Assembly (NCBI GenBank): GCA_024640445.1
Contig: JAHEEZ010000117.1
Coordinates: forward strand, 1-10,257
Direction of reading: 5' to 3'
DNA from: Acidobacteriota bacterium
Lineage (GTDB): Bacteria > Acidobacteriota > Blastocatellia > Pyrinomonadales > Pyrinomonadaceae
Length of the DNA: 10,257 bases
The position numbers and the translations under genes were made by a program. Numbering within the stretch: position 1 is the first letter of the stretch; each line of letters begins with the position of its first letter. Below are positions 1-6,035 of the stretch, one piece after another. Below the pieces are notes generated by a model. It was given only the letters and a program-made list of their open reading frames with translations, had not been told where the DNA came from and did no database searches.

Positions 1-188
1 TCTTTTTCTGCGCTCCCAACAACAATAACTCCCTTCGACGAAGGTGCCGGCTCGCCGGAAGTCTTTAGTCCGTCGGTAACTATGACCCGCGGACGATTGG
101 AATCCTTTGATTCAACCGGTGTCTGGGCAAACGCCGGAAGGCCGAGTATCACGCAAAAAACGAGTGAAACGAAGATTTTGAAGTTCAT
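1..188 (-). CDS. Exported protein of unknown function, N-terminal fragment
   Basis: Only the first 62 codons are in the window; the gene runs off the left edge. The start is the ATG at 188. Residues 1-21 form a classical Sec signal peptide: MNFK, then a hydrophobic core (IFVSLVFCVILGLP), then AFA before Q22, a good signal peptidase I site. There is no lipobox, since C12 sits inside the core. The mature part begins with a polar, Pro/Ser-rich stretch (TPVESKDSNRPR) followed by short beta-like segments (VIVTDG, GVIVVGSA), which could be a linker before a folded periplasmic domain. No Shine-Dalgarno sequence is visible upstream. It is transcribed divergently from glmM and has its own candidate promoter at 238-266. 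Too little of the mature protein is present to assign a family. I am fairly sure it is a real gene but have no function for it. Confidence 0.7.
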   Translation of the reverse strand, partial: MNFKIFVSLVFCVILGLPAFAQTPVESKDSNRPRVIVTDGLKTSGEPAPSSKGVIVVGSAEK

Positions 189-237
189 AGGTAGATCTTT
201 TGGTGTGCAGGATCGAGCGGAGAGATAAGATCCTTAA

Positions 238-266
238 ATGATAAGCCAATCAGTAAATCTGTTCAA
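238..266 (-). promoter_or_regulatory. Sigma-70 promoter for the leftward exported-protein gene
   Basis: Read on the minus strand, TTGAAC (261-266) is separated by 17 bp from TATCAT (238-243). The matches to the sigma-70 consensus are 4/6 and 5/6 with ideal spacing. Transcription would start near 231, giving a leader of about 43 nt before the ATG at 188. The call comes from sequence pattern only. Confidence 0.55.
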
Positions 267-366
267 AGCGGCTGGAGGAATTGATTCACTCCTCAAAGAA
301 GCGGTTGCCGGTTGGTATTCGATTCAGTTATGCAACCCACAATTTTTTATTATGGCTATTTTGCGT

Positions 367-396
367 TTGAGGTCAAGGCAATTGATGGGCTATAAC
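367..396 (+). promoter_or_regulatory. Sigma-70 promoter for glmM
   Basis: TTGAGG (367-372) and TATAAC (391-396) are separated by 18 bp, matching consensus at 4/6 and 5/6. Directly upstream, 342-362 is A/T-rich (ATTTTTTATTATGG), as an UP element would be. The predicted start near 403 leaves a leader of about 65 nt before glmM. The gap 189-467 shows no coding sequence or RNA gene that I can recognise beyond the two divergent promoters. Confidence 0.5.
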
Positions 397-467
397 CAAA
401 TATGGTCAATTCAACTCTGTAAAAGAGTCGAAGTATTAGCAGTACCTTTCACACGGTCACCCACAAA

Positions 468-1814
468 ATGAAAAAGTTGTTCGGTACAGATGGAATCCGA
501 TCTAAGGCGGGTGAGTTCCCGCTTGATGAAGAGACGCTCCGCGTCCTCGGCTTCGCACTCGCAGAAGATTTAAGACAGAACGGAGCCGAAAGTCCTTCGG
601 TCATCACCGGCCGGGACACAAGAGCATCAGGACAGGAGATCGAAGCGGCGGTCCAGAGTGGACTTGCTGCAGGAGGCGCGCGAGCAGTGTCCGCCGGCGT
701 GATAACGACACCAGGCGTGGCGTTTCTGACCGCGGAAGACGGATACGATGCCGGAGTAGTTATCAGCGCTTCGCATAATCCGTTTGAAGACAATGGGGTG
801 AAGATCTTCAGACCGGACGGCAGGAAACTGAGGAAAGAATCCGAAGAATTCATCGAGAAGATGATCCGCGACGGTCGGGAAGTGCCTCCGTCTTCGTACG
901 AGTTTGACGATTCCGGCGCCGGCGCTCTGCAGTCAAGGTACCTTCAACACTTCAGCAGCGATTTCGGGTTGCTCGATCTGGGAGGACTGAACATCGTCGC
1001 CGACTGTGCCAATGGCGCCGCTTCACATCTTGCGCCGCTTCTCTTCCGGAAGTTCGGAGCGGATATCACTACGATCGCGGCGGATCCGGACGGAAGGAAC
1101 ATCAATCTCGATTGCGGCTCTCTCCATCTCGAACATCTTTGCCTGAAGGTGCTGGAAACCGGTGCGGACATCGGTATAGCGTTTGACGGCGACGCCGACC
1201 GCGCGCTTTTCGTCGATGAACAGGGTGCGGTGGTCGATGGCGACGCCACGCTCTGGATCATGGCCAATTCGCTGATAGAGAGAGAGACACTCGTTGACAA
1301 CAAGGTCGTGGCAACGGTAATGAGCAATGTAGGGCTTGAGATCGCGCTCGAGAAGAAAGGTGTTGAGCTAGTGAGGACCGACGTAGGCGACAAATATGTG
1401 CTGGACGAACTGCTCCGTTCCAACGCCTCGATCGGCGGAGAGCAATCCGGACACATCATCATTCCAAGCCGTTCACTTGTCGGAGACGGTATGCAGACGG
1501 CATTGTATGTTCTCGATGCGATGGTCTCGTCAGGAAGGAAATTGTCCGAACTGACTGCAGGGTTTGAGACTTTTCCTCAGGTGCTCGTGAATGTTCGGGT
1601 CCGTGAGAAAGTACCTTTCGAAGAACTGGTTTCGGCTTCCGAGACCGCGTCTGAGATCGAAGAGGAACTATCCGGCTCCGGCCGTCTCCTTCTGCGTTAC
1701 AGCGGCACAGAAAATCTAGCACGGGTAATGATCGAAGGAAGGGATCAGGCTGAGATCGAAGAGCTTGCGGATCGCCTCGCCGATGCGATCCGGAACGAAA
1801 TAGGTATCGATTGA
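468..1814 (+). CDS. glmM: Phosphoglucosamine mutase GlmM
   Basis: GlmM converts glucosamine-6-phosphate to glucosamine-1-phosphate in the cytoplasm, the second step towards UDP-GlcNAc for peptidoglycan and LPS. The 448 residues match the family length (about 445-450). The N-terminus MKKLFGTDGIR is diagnostic. The phosphoserine loop ISASHNP lies at 99-105, with catalytic S102. The metal loop FDGDADR is at 239-245 (D240, D242, D244). The sugar-binding loop GGEQSGH is at 323-329, and the C-terminal phosphate-binding loop RYSGTEN is at 410-416. GlmM rather than PGM/PMM is favoured by the FGTDGIR start and GEQSGH. As family knowledge, the enzyme is activated by phosphorylation of the active serine. 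Oddity: N416 stands where many GlmMs have Pro (SGTEP). No Shine-Dalgarno sequence precedes the ATG. It is transcribed alone, away from the divergent exported-protein gene. Confidence 0.96.
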   Translation: MKKLFGTDGIRSKAGEFPLDEETLRVLGFALAEDLRQNGAESPSVITGRDTRASGQEIEAAVQSGLAAGGARAVSAGVITTPGVAFLTAEDGYDAGVVISASHNPFEDNGVKIFRPDGRKLRKESEEFIEKMIRDGREVPPSSYEFDDSGAGALQSRYLQHFSSDFGLLDLGGLNIVADCANGAASHLAPLLFRKFGADITTIAADPDGRNINLDCGSLHLEHLCLKVLETGADIGIAFDGDADRALFVDEQGAVVDGDATLWIMANSLIERETLVDNKVVATVMSNVGLEIALEKKGVELVRTDVGDKYVLDELLRSNASIGGEQSGHIIIPSRSLVGDGMQTALYVLDAMVSSGRKLSELTAGFETFPQVLVNVRVREKVPFEELVSASETASEIEEELSGSGRLLLRYSGTENLARVMIEGRDQAEIEELADRLADAIRNEIGID

Positions 1815-1991
1815 GGTAGGAAGATTGGAAGGAAGCACGATCTTGTATCGCTGGAAGCTGAGACCCGGTGCCGAAGGGCGTTTCTGAGCGAAGTGTTGGA
1901 AGAACCGGCAAAGGAGATGGCATCCTGCATCGCGGAAAGGTTTCCGGAGATCTTCCTTGATTTCATACAAGACCGCCTGGAAATGCCGTGA
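1815..1991 (+). other. Open reading extension in frame with glmM, possible remnant
   Basis: Directly after the glmM TGA, the same frame stays open for 58 codons to a TGA at 1989-1991. The later part reads like protein, with alternating acidic and hydrophobic residues (AFLSEVLEEPAKEMASCIAERFPEIF in short pieces). It has no ATG, GTG or TTG with a ribosome site near its beginning; the first GTG is about half way in. It could be the 3' remnant of a decayed gene, a small gene with an unusual start, or chance. A run of this length is not rare by chance at this GC content, so confidence is low. I do not recognise a family. Confidence 0.2.
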
Positions 1992-2005
1992 GCGCCCGAA
2001 ATTCC

Positions 2006-2034
2006 TTGCCCGGTCTGCTGTACACCTGTATATT
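2006..2034 (+). promoter_or_regulatory. Sigma-70 promoter upstream of the aroB leader RNA
   Basis: TTGCCC (2006-2011), a 17-bp spacer and TATATT (2029-2034) form a good sigma-70 pattern, with TG directly before the -10 box. The start would fall near 2041, at the 5' edge of the first strong hairpin. The fit between promoter, folded transcript and terminator strengthens the call. Confidence 0.6.
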
Positions 2035-2040
2035 ATGGAA

Positions 2041-2190
2041 CCTGGAGCGCGGGTTCGCCCGCGCTTCTCGCGGCAGCTGTGGTGAGGACAGTTGTCGCAA
2101 ATTGGCAGGTGCGGTACACTCCCACGTTGCTTCACCTGCTCTAAAATTAAAGGTGACCGGCCGGCAGCCAGTTAGCAGCCGGCCTTTTCT
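2041..2190 (+). ncRNA. Structured RNA before aroB: small RNA or attenuator leader
   Basis: About 150 nt between a sigma-70-like promoter and an intrinsic terminator fold into consecutive hairpins. Hairpin 1 pairs 2044-2053 with 2058-2067 around a TTCG tetraloop (10 bp, one G-U). Hairpin 2 pairs 2070-2080 with 2088-2098 around GGTGAGG (11 bp, two G-U). Hairpin 3 pairs GCAGGTG 2105-2111 with CACCTGC 2133-2139. The terminator hairpin follows at 2159-2184. I see no convincing ORF inside it. Because the terminator U-run ends about 10 nt before the aroB ATG, the element may act in cis on aroB as a riboswitch or attenuator, or it may be an independent sRNA. It lacks the conserved SRP RNA apical loop and does not look like tmRNA, RNase P RNA or a 6S rod. 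Part of hairpin 1 could also come from a dispersed palindromic repeat. Structure and boundaries are seen in the sequence; function is inference. Confidence 0.5.
2159..2188 (+). terminator. Intrinsic terminator directly upstream of aroB
   Basis: GGCCGGC (2159-2165) pairs with GCCGGCC (2178-2184). The stem extends by two more pairs past an A-A mismatch and closes on loop CAGTTA. TTTT (2185-2188) follows. The ATG of aroB is at 2201, so termination here would cut off aroB unless it is read through or transcribed from elsewhere. Confidence 0.7.
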
Positions 2191-2200
2191 GTAACTGAAA

Positions 2201-3370
2201 ATGACGTTGCGAAAGATCCAGCTTGAGTTCGGGGGAAATCCGGGATCGTATGAGATCCTGGTGGGAAGAGGCGCGCTCAAGGATGCCGGAAAATGGGCAC
2301 GCGAGACCCTCGGTTCTCGAAGGAAGATCGCCGTCGTATCGAACCCGACCGTCTTTGAGATCTACGGCGAAATGGTCAGCAAGTCCCTTTCGAACGCCGG
2401 ATTCGATGTTTGCCATTACCTGATGCCTGACGGCGAAGAATTCAAAGATCTTAAAAATGCTTCGAAAGTTCTCGACTTCCTAAGCGACCAAAGGATCACA
2501 AGGGCTGACGCCGTCGTCTCGCTCGGAGGGGGTGTCGTGGGCGATATGGCAGGATTTGCGGCCTCGATTCACCTGCGTGGCGTGGATCTCCTCCAGATAC
2601 CGACTACGCTTCTCGCGATGGTCGATTCGTCGGTCGGGGGGAAGACGGGAGTCAATTCCGGTTTCGGTAAGAACCTGATCGGCAGTTTTTATCAGCCGAA
2701 GGGCGTTTTGGCCGATGTTGCAGTGCTGGTAACCCTGGACGAGAGGGAACTTGCGGCAGGAATGTACGAGGCGGTTAAACAGGCGGCGCTTTCAGGACGG
2801 ACGATGCTAAACCGGCTGAGAGCGTTCTTGTCAGAATCGCCGGTTGCTGAACTTCCTTTGAAATTGGACGATCCGGTGGTCGCGAACGCCCTTGTGGAAC
2901 TGATCTCGGAACAGATCCGGTACAAGGCGTCAGTCGTTTCGGAGGATGCCAGGGAATCCTTCGGCAGGTCAGATGGCAGGTCGAGAAAGATACTGAATTT
3001 TGGCCATACGACGGCGCACGCGCTGGAGAAATGCACAGGATATTCCCGTTTACGGCATGGTGAGGCGGTCGGGTACGGCATTCTCGTGGCCGCCGAGATC
3101 TCGAAAAGGCTTGAAAAATGTCCCGAGGATAGTATAGACTTGTTAAACGATGTTGTTCGTATCGTCGGCGTTCTGCCGGATACGAGCAATATTTCTGTAG
3201 ATGATGTCCTGGCAGCGATTGAGCTGGACAAGAAGTCCAGCGGGAACGCGGTTCAGTGGGTCCTGTTAGAGGACATCGGCATGCCCCTGATTTTATCCGG
3301 TCCGGAGATCCCACCTTCTGTGATAAAAGAGTCGATCAATCACATTCTTTCCCAAAGGTCTTCTCGCTAA
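2201..3370 (+). CDS. aroB: 3-dehydroquinate synthase AroB
   Basis: AroB cyclises DAHP to 3-dehydroquinate, the second step of the shikimate pathway, using catalytic NAD+ and a divalent metal. The 389 residues are slightly longer than typical (about 360). The Rossmann-like NAD site GGGVVGD is at 109-115. The family signature IPTTLLAMVDSSVGGKTGVN is at 133-152 (D142, K148), followed by GKNLIGSFYQP (156-166). Metal ligands are E190, H269 (in NFGHT) and H286 (in RHGEAVGYG). The E190 segment reads GMYEAVKQA rather than the common AEVIKYG, but the Glu and Lys193 are kept. The linker before NFGHT (about 248-262, ARESFGRSDGRSRK) is a few residues longer than usual and accounts for some of the extra length. 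No Shine-Dalgarno sequence is visible; the ATG follows the upstream terminator by about 10 nt, so expression may depend on attenuation. It is followed after 27 nt by a small membrane protein gene. Confidence 0.95.
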   Translation: MTLRKIQLEFGGNPGSYEILVGRGALKDAGKWARETLGSRRKIAVVSNPTVFEIYGEMVSKSLSNAGFDVCHYLMPDGEEFKDLKNASKVLDFLSDQRITRADAVVSLGGGVVGDMAGFAASIHLRGVDLLQIPTTLLAMVDSSVGGKTGVNSGFGKNLIGSFYQPKGVLADVAVLVTLDERELAAGMYEAVKQAALSGRTMLNRLRAFLSESPVAELPLKLDDPVVANALVELISEQIRYKASVVSEDARESFGRSDGRSRKILNFGHTTAHALEKCTGYSRLRHGEAVGYGILVAAEISKRLEKCPEDSIDLLNDVVRIVGVLPDTSNISVDDVLAAIELDKKSSGNAVQWVLLEDIGMPLILSGPEIPPSVIKESINHILSQRSSR

Positions 3371-3397
3371 AGGGTCCATCGAAAGGAGTATCCGAAT

Positions 3398-3811
3398 ATG
3401 AAGCATGATTTCGAAACGGCCGCTCGCCATTCGGAGCGCGGCGGTGCTGGAGTTAAGCTGCTGGTCGTGGCGGTGGCATTGGTCCTTGTCGCGAACGCGG
3501 GATATCATTTTATTCCGGTCGCATACAACGGTGAATCATTCAAGCAAGCAATGTCGACGGCGGTTGTCCAGGGGGTCGCAATGCCTTCAAGCTACGGTAA
3601 GACGACGGATGTGGTAAAGCAAAAGATCATTGCGGCGGCACAGGCGCACGATCTGCCGATCGATTTTCAGCTAGACGTTCTGGAGAAGAACAAATCAATT
3701 ACTGCACACGTTCACTATGTCCAGCCAGTACCAGTAATTCCATTTGGCATTTACGATTACCAGTATGAGTTCGACTATACGGCGTCGCCGAACGGCTTTC
3801 TGACCGATTAA
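3398..3811 (+). CDS. Small single-pass membrane protein, unknown function
   Basis: This is a 137-residue protein with a short charged cytoplasmic N-terminus (1-18, several His, Arg and Glu), one transmembrane segment at about 19-39 (GVKLLVVAVALVLVANAGY), then an extracytoplasmic domain. It has no cysteine, no lipobox and no clear cleavage site, so it is probably a signal anchor. The outer part has a helix-like stretch (46-85, ending in VVKQKIIAAAQAHDLP) and a beta-rich end (FQLDVLEKNKSITAHVHYVQPV, then IPFGIYDYQYEFDYTAS). The topology of TM, then FIPVAYNGESFKQAM, then an alpha/beta domain vaguely recalls DUF4845-type proteins, but I cannot assign it. A strong Shine-Dalgarno sequence (AAAGGAG, 3382-3388) lies 9 nt before the ATG. 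The gene starts 27 nt after aroB and is probably cotranscribed. Confidence 0.8.
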   Translation: MKHDFETAARHSERGGAGVKLLVVAVALVLVANAGYHFIPVAYNGESFKQAMSTAVVQGVAMPSSYGKTTDVVKQKIIAAAQAHDLPIDFQLDVLEKNKSITAHVHYVQPVPVIPFGIYDYQYEFDYTASPNGFLTD

Positions 3812-3832
3812 GCTGTTGCTGTAATTAAGTTC

Positions 3833-3891
3833 GACCGACCCGGACTTCCATGGATCCGAAATTGATCAGGAAGATTCGAGGTCGGCGTTTT
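3833..3891 (+). terminator. Possible weak terminator between convergent genes
   Basis: CCGACC (3833-3838) can pair with GGTCGG (3881-3886), with further pairing inside (TTCC with GGAA), and TTTT follows two bases later. The stem is long and broken by bulges, so this is only a candidate for ending the aroB transcript before the opposing radical-SAM gene, whose stop codon is at 3896-3898. Confidence 0.25.
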
Positions 3892-3895
3892 GTGT

Positions 3896-5785
3896 CTAGA
3901 GGGTGCCTGCAAGGTTTGCGCGTACACGTGCCGGTTGGATCTGAACCAATCCTTCCGGGGCGTCGGCGAGCCAGGTCGTGGGACAAACGCCGCACACGGT
4001 ACATTTTTCGACCGCCGGGCAGGGAAGACTTGACAGGCTTTCTTGTGATTTTTCGTGTTCCTTCTTGAGGAAGTCGAAGGAGAGCCCCGAGTCGACGATC
4101 GACCAAGGAAGAAATTCGTCGTAAGGACGGTCGCGGCTGGTGTGAAACGCGGGATCTATGCCTGTGTCCATCAAAGCGGCCCTTATGTTGCCGCCGTTTC
4201 TTGCCGCCGATTCAATGACTCTCGAGATCGTTCGGTCACCCGAAGAAAATAACGCCTGCTCGTGTGCGATCCGGGACGACATGAAACGCACATCGACGTT
4301 CGGGATCCTCGATAGATTCTTGCAGGCCCATTTGATCCTTCGTTTCAACTCTCGTTCATCGCAGATGGCGTCCCACTGAAGAGGCGTATTCGGTTTGGGA
4401 ACAAATCCGTTCAGGCTGGGGATGATCTTGCCGGCGCGTCCGAATTTCTTGCCAGATTCCAGCATTCGATCCTTTATCCGCTCGACGAGAACTATCATCT
4501 CTTCGAGGTCCTCGTCTGTCTCGGTCGGAAGTCCCACCATCAGATACAGCTTGATCGTCAGCATTCCGCGGTCGAAAACGGCTCCGCAAATATCCACGAT
4601 CTCGTCGTTGGTCAGGTTCTTGTTGATGACCCTCCGAAGCCGGTCCGAGCCGGTTTCCGGCGCGACGGCGATCTGCTGGTCTTTCGACTCCACAAGCGCG
4701 TCAAGCAGTTCATCTGAGATCTGGTCAAGCCGCAGCGAGGAAACGGTGATCCTGTAACCCATCGCGCGAAGTTCGGTAAGGATCGTCGAAATCTCGGGGT
4801 GATCACACACAGCGGTGGAAACAAGGCCTATCTTGTCAGTCTTTGAACGCCATTCGGCCGCCTTCGCAAGGATATCTTTTGCCGGCACGACCCTGGGCGG
4901 ATAGTAATTGTAGCCTGCCCAGCAGAAGCGGCAACCCTGCGAGCAGCCGCGCGAGATCTCCACCAGCAGCCGGTCGCCCATCTCCGCCTCGGGCGCCCAT
5001 ACGGACGTCGAAGGGCAGAAGACATCCTGGTTTACAAGGAAATCCGCCAGCTCGCTTTCGCCGCGTTTCAATGCCCGCCGCAAGGTCCCCTCTTTGGGAT
5101 TTACCGACGCGAGCGCCCTTCCTACGCGGCGCGGGACACCGTCCTCTCTTGGGACATAATCCTCGACAGTGCCGTCAGCCTTGTAAATGACTTCATACAG
5201 CGAGGGGATGTAAAAGCCGCGCCCTATTTTGGCGAGGCCGAGGAGGATATCATCCTTGGTCTCGTTCTCGAAGATCGCGTCGATCAGCTGATAGCCGAGG
5301 ATCTCACCCTCACCCACCGCTATCACGTCAGTGAAATCGGCAATCGGTTCGGGATTGAGGAAAGATGCCGCGCCGCCCATTACCACCAGAGGGTGGAAAT
5401 GATTTCTCTCCGACGCCCAGACGGGTATTCCGGAGAGCCGCATCATCTTCGCCATATTCAGGTAATCAGTCTCAAAAGAGATTGAGAAAGCGACGACATC
5501 GAAGTCGCGGACGGGTGATTGGGTCTCAAGCGAAAGCAGCGGCGTGTGTGTGCGCTCGTATTCTTTGAGTTCCCAGGTGTCGGGAAGGAAAACCCGTTCA
5601 CAGACCACCTCCGGAATCCTGTTGAACAACTCGTACATCGTGTGAAGCCCGAGATTAGCCATTCCGATCTCATAAGTGTTGGGATAGCAAAGCGCGACCC
5701 GCAATCCGGCTCCGTGGCGCTGGGCGACGAATCCTTCTTCCGAATCGAGTTTCTTCCTGTAGCTATCGACGATCTTATTGCTCAT
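3896..5785 (-). CDS. B12-domain-like radical SAM protein, TIGR03960-type
   Basis: The 629 residues read as two parts. Residues about 28-170 are a B12-binding-like Rossmann domain (RVALCYPNTYEIGMANLG at 29-46, VVMGGAASFLNPEPIADF at 134-151, VGEGE at 157-161) without the canonical DxHxxG cobalamin motif. From about 272 a radical SAM core follows, with the 4Fe-4S motif C281-x3-C285-x2-C288 (RGCSQGCRFCWAG), an APETGSDRLRRVINK segment and LYLMVGLPTETDED. The C-terminus carries a second cysteine group, C589, C595, C598 and C601 (PCPAVEKCTVCGVCP), which could hold an extra Fe-S cluster. This layout is that of the uncharacterised radical SAM family described by TIGR03960, which in other bacteria may be fused to or sit beside a DUF2344/TIGR03936 domain; no such partner is seen here. 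The substrate is unknown. The ATG at 5785 lacks a clear Shine-Dalgarno sequence and I find no convincing promoter. It converges on the aroB unit. Confidence 0.9.
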   Translation of the reverse strand: MSNKIVDSYRKKLDSEEGFVAQRHGAGLRVALCYPNTYEIGMANLGLHTMYELFNRIPEVVCERVFLPDTWELKEYERTHTPLLSLETQSPVRDFDVVAFSISFETDYLNMAKMMRLSGIPVWASERNHFHPLVVMGGAASFLNPEPIADFTDVIAVGEGEILGYQLIDAIFENETKDDILLGLAKIGRGFYIPSLYEVIYKADGTVEDYVPREDGVPRRVGRALASVNPKEGTLRRALKRGESELADFLVNQDVFCPSTSVWAPEAEMGDRLLVEISRGCSQGCRFCWAGYNYYPPRVVPAKDILAKAAEWRSKTDKIGLVSTAVCDHPEISTILTELRAMGYRITVSSLRLDQISDELLDALVESKDQQIAVAPETGSDRLRRVINKNLTNDEIVDICGAVFDRGMLTIKLYLMVGLPTETDEDLEEMIVLVERIKDRMLESGKKFGRAGKIIPSLNGFVPKPNTPLQWDAICDERELKRRIKWACKNLSRIPNVDVRFMSSRIAHEQALFSSGDRTISRVIESAARNGGNIRAALMDTGIDPAFHTSRDRPYDEFLPWSIVDSGLSFDFLKKEHEKSQESLSSLPCPAVEKCTVCGVCPTTWLADAPEGLVQIQPARVRANLAGTL

Positions 5786-5948
5786 ACGACAAACGAAAAG
5801 GATAGCAGATGGGGGTTGGAAAGGGGAATGCGGAACTGCATTCTAAGCCATTGCTATGGCCAGTCTCGATAGAGTCCTGCTCATACAAGGCATAACAATC
5901 CAATAACCGTCATGTGCGCCCCGGGCCGGATCGGTCGGCCACTGATCC

Positions 5949-5976
5949 TTGACACGCATTCGGTATATCATTTAGT
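5949..5976 (+). promoter_or_regulatory. Candidate promoter for the exported-protein/lipoprotein unit
   Basis: A perfect -35 box TTGACA (5949-5954) is followed after 16 bp by TTTAGT (5971-5976), a 4/6 match to the -10 box. The surrounding stretch is A/T-rich (TATATCATTTAGTTTTTAAG). A second reading with TATATC is too close to the -35 box to work. Just upstream (5924-5940) is a small GC-rich inverted repeat, GGCCG and CGGCC separated by 7 bp, which might be an operator. The rest of the 250-bp gap shows nothing I recognise. Confidence 0.4.
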
Positions 5977-6035
5977 TTTTAAGTACCTATTGACTCCCAC
6001 GTCGAAAGGAATTCTCACCATAGGAGTAAAATCTA

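Noticed and set aside
238..471. 77-aa plus-strand ORF before glmM
   Set aside because: It covers both candidate promoters, has no ribosome site or family resemblance, and overlaps the glmM start.
944..1462. 172-aa minus-strand ORF inside glmM
   Set aside because: It lies wholly opposite a clearly conserved GlmM sequence, is Ser/Thr/Pro-rich as antisense shadows are, and shows no motif or ribosome site.
1716..2135. 139-aa minus-strand ORF across the glmM end and the aroB leader
   Set aside because: It overlaps glmM and the structured RNA, is Arg/Cys/Pro-rich with no family resemblance, and has no ribosome site.
2041..2190. SRP RNA, 6S RNA, tmRNA or tRNA
   Set aside because: The conserved SRP apical loop (GGAAGCAGC) is absent, there is no long 6S-like rod with a central bubble, no tRNA-like acceptor or anticodon arms, and no tag-peptide ORF.
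2692..3314. Two long overlapping minus-strand ORFs opposite aroB
   Set aside because: Both are antisense to conserved AroB motifs. GC-biased third positions in aroB explain the lack of stops.
5949..5969. TTGACA with TATATC as a promoter pair
   Set aside because: Only 9 bp separate the two boxes, too close for sigma-70; the 16-bp pair with TTTAGT was listed instead.
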